A stretch of 64,000 nucleotides of DNA from UMGS1766 sp963597355 (lineage in GTDB: Bacteria; Bacillota; Clostridia; Oscillospirales; Oscillospiraceae). The position numbers and the translations under genes are program-made. The stretch covers positions 124,001 through 188,000 of the forward strand of contig CAVBPR010000007.1 of assembly GCA_963597355.1 (NCBI GenBank). Reading direction: 5' to 3'. The notes below the pieces were generated by a model, which made no database searches, was not told the DNA's origin, and saw nothing but the letters and a program-made list of their open reading frames with translations. This document shows positions 31,980-40,489 of the stretch, piece by piece (the first letter of the stretch is position 1; every line of letters starts with the position of its first letter).

Positions 31980-34934
31980 ATGAACACGAACAAGCACGAT
32001 TGGAAAAAATTCAGTCGCCGCGGTCTGAGCCTGATGTTGGCTTTGGTTACGCTGGTTGCCCTGTGCATCCCCACCGGAGTTGCGGTTGGAGATGACGCGG
32101 ACGAAACCACGGAAACCGCCTACACCGAGGTGCTGACTGCCAACGACGAAGAAGAAGCCACTGCGGCAGAGATGGAAGCTTCCTCTTCCACCGTCGATTC
32201 CGCCGAACCGGAAACCCTGGTGGCAGACGAATCCCTGGTGGATACCGCCGAGCAGGAGACCCTGATCACCGCGGCTACCGAGCCCACCGCCCTGGAGCCC
32301 ACGGCTCAGATGGCAAGCGACGGCGCTTCTTCCAGCGCAAGCACTTCTTCCGACGCAAGTTCTTCTTCCGGCGCAAGCAGTGAAGACGCCATCAGCACCG
32401 CAGACCTCTATGATGCCAACCTGACAGCGAGCAGCTACACCGTTGAGGTTGGAGGCACAACCACGATCAGCGGAAGTAGCAATGCATTTTCATTCTGTGG
32501 ATTTTCTCATGGATGGAAATCTTCTGACACAAGTGTAGCGACAGCGACAAATAATGGCGGACAGTGCACGATTACAGGTGTTTCTGCCGGTACAGTCACA
32601 ATTACGCACGAGTATTGCAACAACGCAGACTGGCATTTTTCATCAAAAGAGCATTCAAAAACTACCGAAACCTTTACCGTAACCGTAAAGTCCTCTTCCA
32701 GCGGCGAATCTGCCGCCGTGTACTACCTGGCAGATCCCACGCAGAACTGGAAGGACAACGACACCAGCGCATGGCGCCCCACCGGCGACATCAGCAAGAC
32801 CTATAAGGCAACCGTGAGCACCACAGGAGCAAGCTGGGTCAGCAAGAAGAACCTCTATATCACCGAGGACAACTACAGCAAGTACATCAAGGCATGGCCG
32901 GATGGTTCTACCGGATACACCTGGACGCTGACCAGAAACGACGCTGCCACCGGAACCTATTTCACCTCCGTGCTGGACGAGTGCTGGGATGCTTACGAAT
33001 CGTCGGTCAGAGAAGCACTGGGCGTTAACATCAGCAAAACCGATGTAAGCTCCATCACCATCACCCCCGCAAAGATTTCCAAGAATAACGGAACCAATCC
33101 GGACAAGCACCTGGACTGCACCGTCAGCTTTGCCTGCAGCAACATCTATGTTGCCAAGTTCATGGTTATGAATCCGGAAACCAGCCAGTATGAGCAGGTG
33201 GATGCAAAGTACTATAAGACCGGCACCAGCATCTCTGAAACCACAGAGGCTACCATCGGCCAGACAAAGACCATCGACGGCGAAGAGAACGAGCTGGTCG
33301 GCTGGTACAACGAGGCTGGCGAGCAGGTGGACAGCTGGAAGTACACTCCTAACGATTCCGAACTGGCAGACGGCACAGTTTACTTCTATGCTCACTATGA
33401 GCCCACTAAGAAGACCGAGACCGTATTCGTTTATGTTGCCGGCTACGAGTATGTGGACGGCAAGAAAGCTCTCTACTCCGACGAGATGCTGAACCTGCTG
33501 GGCATTGATCCCGACACCCTCGACGCCAACGGCTATTTCCCCGCCGGCAGCATCGAAGTGAACAAGAGCTACTTCACATCAAAGGGTACCGCCACCCAGA
33601 CCGCCGGTAAAGCTCTGCTGAACAACCAGAGCGACTGGGATGCTCTGATTGCCGCGTTGGGCGAGCTGGACACAAGCGTGATTGACGACGGCATCTTTGT
33701 GAACAACCAGGGCAACAAGGTTGCAGATTATCTGGAATATGCCGGCAAGGATTTCAATGCCTCCTGGGGCTCTATGAAAACGGCTCTGTTCCGCTGGCAC
33801 TTGAGCGGTGTTTTCTATGGCACCGGCTATGCTCACCTGGGCTACAGCGAAAAGTGGCAGGCAACCGATACAAAGGGCACGAACTCCCCGGTTCAGTACC
33901 ATCTGGACCTGCGTTTCAGCACCAACCACATTGCATTTAAATATGGTAACAACAATATCAACGACGGCTCCATTTATGCAGACGGCAAGGATGCCTATCA
34001 GAACAGCAAGCTGATCGGCTCTCAGGTTTACATCACCAACAGCACCACCGCCACCAAGGACGCTTATTCCACTTTCGATGTTCCGGAAGGCTACACCTGG
34101 GACGGCAAGTTCTATAAGGATGCTGATTTCACCACTGAGTATTCCGACGAGGAGATCTTCGGCATCAGCATTAACGACAACTACGATGTCTATCTGAAGC
34201 TGGAGAAGAACCCCGGCACACTGGTCATCAACAAGACCCTGGACATTCAGAGCAACTGGATGACCGACGCTGAGAAGGAAAGCCTGAACGACATTACCTT
34301 CACCGCAACCTGCACTTCCGATGCCAGCCTGAGCTTTGAGTTCAAGCTGAGCGATATGGAAGTTAATGCCGACGGCACTTATACCTTCACGAAGACAGAT
34401 CTGCCCGGCGACTCCACCTGGACCGTCACCGAGAGCGGCGCAGAGCTGGACTATCATAACCTCACCACTGCAACAACCTATGAGCAGGGTGCAGCCTATG
34501 CAACTGTTCCCAAGGGCGGAACGGCTACCGTCAGCATCAGCAACAGCTATGCGGACAAGATGGTGGATCTGGTCATCAACAAGACCGTGACCGGCAACAA
34601 CGCCCATGCTGGCAGCTTCACCTTCCTGGCGAAGAACACCCGCACCGGCGTGACCTACACTGCCACCATCACCACCAACAGCACCGGTTCTTACACCATC
34701 AGCAATGTTCCCGCCGGTAACTACACTGTGACCGAGCTGGGCAGCGACAACTACGAGTGCACCAGCACCAATCCTCAGACCGCTGATGTGGTGGACACTG
34801 CAACCTTTAACTTTACCAATGCCGGCAATGGCGACAGCTATCAGTACAGCTCCGCTGTTGTGAACAAGTTCCAGGGGCTGATGGATGACCTGAGAGTGAT
34901 CTTCACCAAGGTGATCCCTGTTGCGACCAAGTGA
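31980..34934 (+). CDS. Large secreted adhesin-like protein with Big-like and SpaA-like domains
   Basis: Signal peptide in residues 9-38 (KKFSRRGLSLMLALVTLVAL), then about 100 residues of acidic, Thr/Ser-rich sequence, a Big_2-like domain (SYTVEVGGTTTISG, CTITGVSAGTVTITHEYC), a long beta-rich middle, and two SpaA-like/prealbumin domains at the end (DLVINKTVTGNNAHAGSFTF, SNVPAGNYTVTELGS). There is no LPxTG or membrane anchor: the tail ends VIFTKVIPVATK. 984 aa. Start 31980 lies 11 bases after AAGGAG. It may be displayed with the TasA-like protein encoded 16 bases later. Base use in nt 32455-32690 differs from the flanks. Confidence 0.82.
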   Translation: MNTNKHDWKKFSRRGLSLMLALVTLVALCIPTGVAVGDDADETTETAYTEVLTANDEEEATAAEMEASSSTVDSAEPETLVADESLVDTAEQETLITAATEPTALEPTAQMASDGASSSASTSSDASSSSGASSEDAISTADLYDANLTASSYTVEVGGTTTISGSSNAFSFCGFSHGWKSSDTSVATATNNGGQCTITGVSAGTVTITHEYCNNADWHFSSKEHSKTTETFTVTVKSSSSGESAAVYYLADPTQNWKDNDTSAWRPTGDISKTYKATVSTTGASWVSKKNLYITEDNYSKYIKAWPDGSTGYTWTLTRNDAATGTYFTSVLDECWDAYESSVREALGVNISKTDVSSITITPAKISKNNGTNPDKHLDCTVSFACSNIYVAKFMVMNPETSQYEQVDAKYYKTGTSISETTEATIGQTKTIDGEENELVGWYNEAGEQVDSWKYTPNDSELADGTVYFYAHYEPTKKTETVFVYVAGYEYVDGKKALYSDEMLNLLGIDPDTLDANGYFPAGSIEVNKSYFTSKGTATQTAGKALLNNQSDWDALIAALGELDTSVIDDGIFVNNQGNKVADYLEYAGKDFNASWGSMKTALFRWHLSGVFYGTGYAHLGYSEKWQATDTKGTNSPVQYHLDLRFSTNHIAFKYGNNNINDGSIYADGKDAYQNSKLIGSQVYITNSTTATKDAYSTFDVPEGYTWDGKFYKDADFTTEYSDEEIFGISINDNYDVYLKLEKNPGTLVINKTLDIQSNWMTDAEKESLNDITFTATCTSDASLSFEFKLSDMEVNADGTYTFTKTDLPGDSTWTVTESGAELDYHNLTTATTYEQGAAYATVPKGGTATVSISNSYADKMVDLVINKTVTGNNAHAGSFTFLAKNTRTGVTYTATITTNSTGSYTISNVPAGNYTVTELGSDNYECTSTNPQTADVVDTATFNFTNAGNGDSYQYSSAVVNKFQGLMDDLRVIFTKVIPVATK

Positions 34935-34950
34935 GAAAGGATGACGAAAC

Positions 34951-35505
34951 ATGAAACGCTTATGGAAGCATAAATGGATTCTCTCCCTGATGCTGGTCGC
35001 AGTGATCGGCATCGGAGCGACGGCAGCCTATCTGGTTGCCTCCAGCGGCTCGGTAAAGAACACCTTTGCCAGCGGCGCAGTTGAAACCGAGATCGTGGAA
35101 GTGCTGGACGGCGAGAAGCAGGTCAGCATCAGGAACACCGGCGATCTGCCTGTGTATGTCCGTGCCCGCATCGTTGTGGGCGGCGCAGATCAGAGCGACG
35201 TGGTTTACACCACCAGCGCTCCCTCTGCTGCAGACCTTGCGGAAGACACCCATGTTTACGTTGTGCTCAGCAACAACGGCGACTGGGAACCGACGGAAAC
35301 GGACGCAAACGCATGGTATTATTACCTGCAGTTCCTGCCTGCCGGTGAATCCACCAGCAACCTGATGGAGAAGGTCTACATCGGCGGCAAGGCCAAGGTA
35401 GACACCGAGCACTTTGATGTGACCATCACCCAGGAGTGCGTTGTGGCCAGCAACACCGGCCTGCAAAGCGCCACCCTCATTGAGAAAGCATTTGCCGATC
35501 GATGA
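34951..35505 (+). CDS. TasA/camelysin-like SipW-dependent secreted protein A
   Basis: N-terminal signal MKRLWKHKWILSLMLVAVIG followed by AAYLVASSGSVKNTFASG, the cognate-SipW class in which a helix is followed by ..SGSVKNTF. The mature part is beta-rich, with VSIRNTGDLPVYVRARIVVG, a segment found in TasA/CalY fibre proteins. 184 aa. Its stop overlaps the first SipW-type peptidase gene (ATGA, 35502-35505), which strongly suggests that enzyme processes it. Expected outside the cell, in a fibre or wall layer. Confidence 0.82.
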   Translation: MKRLWKHKWILSLMLVAVIGIGATAAYLVASSGSVKNTFASGAVETEIVEVLDGEKQVSIRNTGDLPVYVRARIVVGGADQSDVVYTTSAPSAADLAEDTHVYVVLSNNGDWEPTETDANAWYYYLQFLPAGESTSNLMEKVYIGGKAKVDTEHFDVTITQECVVASNTGLQSATLIEKAFADR

Positions 35506-36035
35506 AAGCAATTAAAGTTCTCTGCAATGTGCTGTCTGCCATTCTGCTGATTGCCCTTGTGGCTCTGGCAGGACTGGTTCTGGTGCCCCGGGTCATGGGG
35601 TACCAGGAGATGGCCGTACTCAGCGGCTCTATGGAGCCGAACATCCATGTGGGTTCGGTGGTCTTCGTGGACGACGATGTGGACCCCAGTACGCTGGAGG
35701 CCGGTGACGTGGTGACTTATTATATGAATGAGGACACCTTTGTCACCCACCGTGTGCAGTCCGTGGACACCGCAGCTCAGACCCTCGTCACCAAAGGTGA
35801 CAACAACAATGCAGATGATGGGGACATTTCCTTCAGCCAGATCTTTGGCAAGGCGGTGTTCTGGGTGCCTTACCTGGGATTCCTGACCATCTACATGAAA
35901 ACTCCTGTCGGTATTATGGCCATCACGGTGACCATTGTATTGATCATCCTTCTGAACTTCCTGCCGATGATTCTCTCTGCGGATAACGGAAAGGAAGAGG
36001 AGGGAAAGCGGGCGGAGAAGGATCAAAAAGAGTAA
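35502..36035 (+). CDS. sipW: SipW-type (ER-type) signal peptidase 1
   Basis: Ser/His signal peptidase. An N-terminal helix (LCNVLSAILLIALVALAGLV) leads to catalytic Ser in LSGSMEP and catalytic His in TFVTHRVQSV, the His that replaces Lys in ordinary enzymes. TKGDNNNADDG matches the GD box. A second C-terminal helix (GIMAITVTIVLIILLNFL) and a Lys/Glu-rich cytoplasmic tail follow. 177 aa. It overlaps the TasA-like gene before it and ends operon 1. In Bacillus SipW cleaves TasA and TapA. Confidence 0.93.
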   Translation: MKAIKVLCNVLSAILLIALVALAGLVLVPRVMGYQEMAVLSGSMEPNIHVGSVVFVDDDVDPSTLEAGDVVTYYMNEDTFVTHRVQSVDTAAQTLVTKGDNNNADDGDISFSQIFGKAVFWVPYLGFLTIYMKTPVGIMAITVTIVLIILLNFLPMILSADNGKEEEGKRAEKDQKE

Positions 36036-36085
36036 AATTCTTGTATTAAACTGAATTTGCAAAAATTTTATTTCCGACCTTTGAA

Positions 36086-36118
36086 TTAACCGCTTTATTT
36101 ACCTTGACCTGATAGAAT
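36086..36118 (+). promoter_or_regulatory. Promoter with SARP-like direct repeats, operon 2
   Basis: TTAACC (36086-36091), 6 bases, TTTACC (36098-36103), 9 bases, TAGAAT -10 (36113-36118). Spacings equal those at 31413-31445 while the intervening bases differ, so the boxes themselves are likely conserved. A third half-match TTGACC sits at 36104-36109. Confidence 0.7.
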
Positions 36119-36129
36119 AAGGCCGTAAG

Positions 36130-36148
36130 GGAGGAGGAAAACTCCTCC
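36130..36148 (+). other. 5' stem-loop at the start of the operon 2 mRNA
   Basis: GGAGGAG-GAAAA-CTCCTCC: 7-bp stem with a 5-base loop, 5 bases or so after the expected transcript start. It could protect the mRNA 5' end and hides a purine-rich stretch; the true ribosome site (AAAAAGGAGAAATTGTT) lies later. Confidence 0.6.
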
Positions 36149-36191
36149 AACACCCAAACGAAAAAATTATAACAAAAAAGGAGAAATTGTT

Positions 36192-36821
36192 ATGAAGAAG
36201 AACGTTTTGACTGCAGTAGTTTCCGGCGCTATGGTTGGCTGCCTGGCCATCGGCGGCACCTTCGCATTCCTGACCGCCAATTCCGGCGCTGTGAAGAACA
36301 CCTTCTCTGGTGTTGAGGCCATTAAGACCGCCGTTCGCGAGCAGGTCGTTGATGGTGACACCTACGATGTGGCTTCCAAGGAAGGCTTGGCTCTGGATGA
36401 TTACGATTCCGGCTGGCTGTATGAGAACGAGGGCGGTGTTGAGTACACCAACGTTGTTCCTGGCGCTGAGATCAACAAGGTCGTCGACGTTAAGGTTGAC
36501 CAGAACCCCACTCCTGTTTATCTGTTCATCAAGGTGAACGGCCTGACTGATACTCTGACTGCAAACATCGGCGCTAACTGGACTCATGTTGGCGAAGGCA
36601 ACGACGGCAACGGCATCTATGTCTACAACAACTATGAAGTTCTGGATTCCTCCGATGAAGATCTCGTGTTTGGCGTGTTCGACACTGTTACTGTGAACAC
36701 AAACGCTGTGCTGGACGAGATCAACGGCTTCAAGGTTGACGTGAACGCTGCTATCGTGCAGGCTAACGGCGGCATCACCACCAACGAGGCTTATGACCTG
36801 GCTGCAGATCTGCTCGGCTAA
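36192..36821 (+). CDS. TasA/camelysin-like SipW-dependent secreted protein B
   Basis: 209 aa. Signal MKKNVLTAVVSGAMVGCLAI then GGTFAFLTANSGAVKNTFSG, the SipW-cognate pattern. The mature protein is acidic and Asn/Val-rich, with YTNVVPGAEINKVVDVKVDQ and PVYLFIKVNG, typical of TasA/CalY. Codon choice is strongly biased (GCT, GTT, AAC, AAG, ATC, GAC), like highly expressed genes, and an mRNA-protecting stem-loop precedes it. This suggests a major structural subunit. It is first in operon 2. Confidence 0.85.
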   Translation: MKKNVLTAVVSGAMVGCLAIGGTFAFLTANSGAVKNTFSGVEAIKTAVREQVVDGDTYDVASKEGLALDDYDSGWLYENEGGVEYTNVVPGAEINKVVDVKVDQNPTPVYLFIKVNGLTDTLTANIGANWTHVGEGNDGNGIYVYNNYEVLDSSDEDLVFGVFDTVTVNTNAVLDEINGFKVDVNAAIVQANGGITTNEAYDLAADLLG

Positions 36822-36870
36822 TCCTTCCTGAAGATTCGATTTAGAAGCGATTTAGAAAGGAATCTGAATC

Positions 36871-37476
36871 ATGAAAAAAAGAATGATTGCTGTCGTAATG
36901 GCAGTTTGCGCACTGGCTGTTCTGGCCATTGGCAGCACCTTCGCTTTCTTCACCAGCAAGGATAGCGCTGGCAACACCTTCACCATGGGCAATGTCAGCA
37001 TCAATTTGACCGAGATCTCCATCCCCAACCCGGATGAGAACATCAAGGGCGGCGAGGTTTCCGAAGACGCTAAGAGCGTTGTCTACACCGATGCAATGCC
37101 CGGTGATGTGTTCTCCAAGAATCCGCTGGTCTACAACGACGGCAACAACAATGCCTGGATTCGCGTGAAGCTGGATGTCACCTCCGAGGATCCCGATATG
37201 GCTGAGAATGTGGCTGCTCTGAAGCAGGCGATCGTGGATGACATGACCGAAAACTATGAGTGGGCTGTGAAGGCGGAAGATGACGGCTATATCTACTATA
37301 CCAACATTGTTGAGCCTACCGTTTACATTGACCTGTTCGAGACCGTGACCATCCCCAGCACCTGGGGCAACGAGGCTGCTGACGCTTCCTTCTCCATCGA
37401 GATCTCTGCTGAGGCAGTTCAGTCCGACAACAACGGCGCTACCTGGGATACCGCTTCCTGGGTTGACTTCGAATAA
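36871..37476 (+). CDS. TasA/camelysin-like SipW-dependent secreted protein C
   Basis: 201 aa. Signal MKKRMIAVVMAVCALAVLAI followed by GSTFAFFTSKDSAGNTFTMG, very close to the TasA consensus (AFFTxxDxxxNTFTxGxV). Mature segments include YTDAMPGDVFSKNPLVYNDG and NAWIRVKLDV, the same two-strand unit as in protein B (PGxxxxKxxxVxNxxxxxxxIRVKV). Codon bias is again strong. It lies 49 bases after protein B and 33 before the second SipW gene, its likely processing enzyme. Confidence 0.88.
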   Translation: MKKRMIAVVMAVCALAVLAIGSTFAFFTSKDSAGNTFTMGNVSINLTEISIPNPDENIKGGEVSEDAKSVVYTDAMPGDVFSKNPLVYNDGNNNAWIRVKLDVTSEDPDMAENVAALKQAIVDDMTENYEWAVKAEDDGYIYYTNIVEPTVYIDLFETVTIPSTWGNEAADASFSIEISAEAVQSDNNGATWDTASWVDFE

Positions 37477-37509
37477 GTTCGAATCCTAATCTGACGGGAG
37501 GATGAGCCG

Positions 37510-38007
37510 ATGCTCCGAAGGTTATTAAATGTGACTGGTACCGTTTTGCTCCTTGCACTGCTGGTGCTCGTCCTCCCGCTTACCGTTCCAAAGCTGGTTG
37601 GATATCATTTATATGATGTCCAGACCGGAAGTATGGTGCCGGCGCTGCCGGTACACAGTGTGATCTATGTTCGATCCTGTGATCCCAGTGAGATCCAGGT
37701 GGGGGACATAATCACGTTCCAGACCGAGTCCGCATCCGACCGGGTGATGACCCACCGGGTTGCGGCGATCGACAGCGAGGCACAGACCTTTACGACAAAG
37801 GGCGATGCCAATGAGGCAGTCGATCAAACTCCGGTCCCTTTCTCAAACCTGACTGGTAAAGTGATGTTCCACATCCCAGCATTGGGCAGCGTTGCTGCGT
37901 TTATTCAGTCTGCAACGGGAATCGCGACCTGTGTCTGTGTGTTCGCAGGCGTGATGATTATGTGGATTATTGCTGACAGGCTGAAAGTAAAGGAGAGAGT
38001 TTCGTGA
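37510..38007 (+). CDS. sipW: SipW-type (ER-type) signal peptidase 2
   Basis: Second Ser/His peptidase of the island. Helix VTGTVLLLALLVLVLPLTVP, catalytic Ser in QTGSMVP, catalytic His in RVMTHRVAAI, and TKGDANEAVD as the GD box. A C-terminal helix (VCVFAGVMIMWIIADRL) ends it. 165 aa. It differs from the first enzyme across most positions, so it is not a recent copy. Its stop overlaps the next gene (GTGA). Confidence 0.93.
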   Translation: MLRRLLNVTGTVLLLALLVLVLPLTVPKLVGYHLYDVQTGSMVPALPVHSVIYVRSCDPSEIQVGDIITFQTESASDRVMTHRVAAIDSEAQTFTTKGDANEAVDQTPVPFSNLTGKVMFHIPALGSVAAFIQSATGIATCVCVFAGVMIMWIIADRLKVKERVS

Positions 38008-38636
38008 AGAAAAAATATTTGCTGATGGGTGTTACAGCGACGATGGTTGTTGCGGTGGCAGTCAGCGGAAGTTTAGCAGCTATCTCCGCTTCCGGCCGTC
38101 AGGCGACCAATAAGCTGGCCGCACCCGAGCTGGAAGTCGGCGTGACAAATGCGGCTTTCGAAATGGACGCCGGAAGCATTGTTCCCGGCGATACGCTGGA
38201 TGAGACTGCAACAAAGTTCACTGTGAGCAATACGCAGGATATCAGCGAGTACACCCGGGTGACCGTCCATAAGTATTGGACGAATGAAGACGGCGAAAAG
38301 GACATGGGCAAGGACGCAAGTTTGCTGACACTGGATGTCAGCGGCAGCTGGTTGGTAGCCGAAGGCGGCGTTTCCTTCTCCAGCGGCGAGACCGATGTGT
38401 TCTATCTCAGCAGCCCGCTTGATCCGGGCCAGTCCGCAGAATTGCCGCTTACCATTCAAGTATCTAACGAAGTAGACGACAGCTACCAGAATTACCACAT
38501 CGAGCTTGAAGTCACCGTTGACTCCGTGCAGTTTGTCTCCGGCGATAATGAGCTGAACCAGAAGGGCATTGAAAGCACCTTTGGTGTTCTGGCAACGCTG
38601 AATAGCGACGGATCGATTCAGTCGCTGGCGCAGTAA
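38004..38636 (+). CDS. TasA-like/SipW-associated secreted protein D
   Basis: 210 aa, starting with GTG overlapping the SipW 2 stop. Signal MKKKYLLMGVTATMVVAVAV then SGSLAAISASGRQATNKLA, a looser form of the SipW-cognate pattern. The mature part is beta-rich with DAGSIVPGDTLDETATKFTV and YTRVTVHKYW, again the PGD...V(S/T)N unit of TasA-like proteins. Coupling to sipW suggests it is a substrate. It may be a minor or accessory fibre component. Confidence 0.72.
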   Translation: MKKKYLLMGVTATMVVAVAVSGSLAAISASGRQATNKLAAPELEVGVTNAAFEMDAGSIVPGDTLDETATKFTVSNTQDISEYTRVTVHKYWTNEDGEKDMGKDASLLTLDVSGSWLVAEGGVSFSSGETDVFYLSSPLDPGQSAELPLTIQVSNEVDDSYQNYHIELEVTVDSVQFVSGDNELNQKGIESTFGVLATLNSDGSIQSLAQ

Positions 38637-38652
38637 TAGGAGGGAGAAGGTT

Positions 38653-39411
38653 ATGAAGAAAATCGTTTCTCTCGTCTCTGCGTTGGTGCTGGTCATGGCC
38701 ATCACCGTAAGCACTGCTTTTGCAGCCGATGTTCCGGTGGTTACCTATGACGGAGGCTCCGCACTGACTTATACCGATGCTGCCGGCAAGGCCATCACCG
38801 GTGATTCCGATTTTGGTACTGCTTTCAGCAGCATGCTTCCCGGTGTTACCTACACGCAGCAGATTCAGCTGCGCAACACCAGCGAGAAGGACACAATCCG
38901 TTTCTACATGGATATGTCCGTTCTCCAGACTCTGAAGAAGGCCGGCCTGGACGGCGCGGGTTACACCGTGACCCTGACCAACGGGGACACAACCCTTTAC
39001 AGCTCCGTCAGTGGTACCGTTAGCGGCACCTTGGTCGGCGGTAGCAACAGCACCGGCGAGCTGGCTGACCTGAACGAGGACATGTACAGCAGCGACGGAC
39101 AGGGTATCCTGGTCGCCACGCTGAATCCCGGTGAAACCGCAACGCTGGCACTGAGCATTGCAGCGGATGCCACCATGAGCAACGCTTATCAGGATGCAGA
39201 AGGTGTGATCCAGTTCCAGTTCTTTGGTGAGATCGTTCCTGTCAACACTCCCACGCCTAACGTGGTCAAGAAGACGGTTTACATCACCAAGGGTGTTAAG
39301 ACCGGCGATTCCAGCCCAATCTTCATCGTGGCAGGCATTCTGGTTGTAGCTGTATTTGCCCTGGCAATTCTGGGCTTTGCTAAGAAAAGAAAAGACAACA
39401 AAGAAGTTTAA
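38653..39411 (+). CDS. Surface protein with C-terminal anchor, VKTGD sorting-like motif
   Basis: 252 aa. Ordinary signal peptide MKKIVSLVSALVLVMAITVS ending TAFA-AD, so processed by LepB rather than SipW. The body resembles a SipW-region protein with LPGVTYTQQIQLRNTSEKDT. The C-terminus is TKGVKTGDSSPIFIVAGILV, then a hydrophobic helix and KKRKDNKEV. VKTGD is a plausible sorting signal lacking the LP of LPKTGD. The sortase gene follows 1.1 kb downstream in the same island. Confidence 0.75.
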   Translation: MKKIVSLVSALVLVMAITVSTAFAADVPVVTYDGGSALTYTDAAGKAITGDSDFGTAFSSMLPGVTYTQQIQLRNTSEKDTIRFYMDMSVLQTLKKAGLDGAGYTVTLTNGDTTLYSSVSGTVSGTLVGGSNSTGELADLNEDMYSSDGQGILVATLNPGETATLALSIAADATMSNAYQDAEGVIQFQFFGEIVPVNTPTPNVVKKTVYITKGVKTGDSSPIFIVAGILVVAVFALAILGFAKKRKDNKEV

Positions 39412-39462
39412 TCGGCGGATTTCAGCCTTGGCTGAGTTTGTGCCGCTAGGAAGGGGAAACCT

Positions 39463-40419
39463 ATGAAGAGATTCATTCAGAAGCTCGCTCTGATGGGAAC
39501 GGCGCTCTGTCTGTGCGTGTCCATGTTGGTTCCGGCAGCCTTTGCAGCCGAGACCACAACCAAATATGTGCTCAGCTTCCGTCCCGGAGCCTATGGCACG
39601 TTTACCAGTGGGGCTGTTAGTTACCTGAGCAAGTATGGCGAGGTTCAGCAGAGCAGCACCGGCAACCTGTACCTGCAGGTTGAAGCAGGAACTGAGTTCG
39701 GCGAGGACATCGAGTCCAGCCTGCGTCAGTACATCCAGCCGGAAGCCGGCTACTACTACCGCAGCGGCCTGGCCACAGAGAGCAGTGCCACTGAGGATGC
39801 CACCTATGTGGCTGAGTACGGTGTGCTGAAGGCCGGCGGCGTTGCTTATACCGTTCGCTATGTGGACGCCACCAGCGGAACAGAGCTTGCCGAGTCTTAT
39901 ACCGGCTATGCCAATGCGGGCGACACCGTAACCTATCAGGCCAAGGCCATTGATGGTTACACCGTGGATCAGGCTTCGAAGTCCATCACGATTGCCAGCG
40001 GTGTTGACATGACGATTGAGTTCCGCTATACTGCTGTTGTAGTTCCTGGCGAGACCATCGTTGAGACCACGACGGTAATTGTTCCCGGCACGCCCAGCAC
40101 CGCACCGAGCGGAACCGGAACGGGCACGGGTACAGGCGATGCCGACACTGCCGGCGGTACGACCGATGGCGGAACGGACGGCCAGCAGCCTGGCGAAACA
40201 GTTCCAGACAACGACACTCCGGAAACTTCCGGCGGTGATGCCGACCAGAAGGGCGGCGAGTCCATCCCCGATGAGAGCACTCCTGAGGCAGACACGATCC
40301 CCAGTGATGGTGATAGCGCCTCTTCCGGCAATTCTGTAGCAACCGTCACTGTAGTTGTGATTTGCGCAGCACTCGCCGTTGCAGCAGTTGCTTACTTCGT
40401 GGTGCGTCGTAAGTCCTGA
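39463..40419 (+). CDS. MucBP-like surface protein with C-terminal membrane anchor
   Basis: 318 aa. Signal peptide ends PAAFA-AE. A beta-rich first domain (YVLSFRPGAYGTFTSG) precedes a MucBP-like unit (VRYVDATSGTELAESYTGYA), then a Gly/Thr/Asp/Pro-rich spacer of about 80 residues that could span the wall, and a C-terminal helix (VVVICAALAVAAVAYFV) ending RRKS. No sortase motif is evident before the helix, so it is probably held by the membrane. Last surface gene before a terminator. Confidence 0.75.
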   Translation: MKRFIQKLALMGTALCLCVSMLVPAAFAAETTTKYVLSFRPGAYGTFTSGAVSYLSKYGEVQQSSTGNLYLQVEAGTEFGEDIESSLRQYIQPEAGYYYRSGLATESSATEDATYVAEYGVLKAGGVAYTVRYVDATSGTELAESYTGYANAGDTVTYQAKAIDGYTVDQASKSITIASGVDMTIEFRYTAVVVPGETIVETTTVIVPGTPSTAPSGTGTGTGTGDADTAGGTTDGGTDGQQPGETVPDNDTPETSGGDADQKGGESIPDESTPEADTIPSDGDSASSGNSVATVTVVVICAALAVAAVAYFVVRRKS

Positions 40420-40440
40420 GTTTCAAACAGTATTTCTTGA

Positions 40441-40472
40441 AAAGGAGCTTGCACTGCAAGCTCCTTTTTTTG
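40441..40472 (+). terminator. Terminator between surface genes and the sortase gene
   Basis: GGAGCTTGC pairs with GCAAGCTCC (9 bp, loop ACT), then TTTTTTTG. The sortase gene begins 18 bases later without a clear promoter, so partial read-through is likely. Confidence 0.9.
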
Positions 40473-40489
40473 TCGAAGGAGAGAATGCA

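Noticed and set aside
34840..34934. LPxTG-type sorting signal at the end of the 984-aa adhesin
   Set aside because: The C-terminus has neither an LPxTG-like motif nor a hydrophobic helix.
33579..35012. Minus-strand frame of 477 codons opposite the adhesin
   Set aside because: Explained by the strong codon bias of the adhesin gene; no start site or family match.
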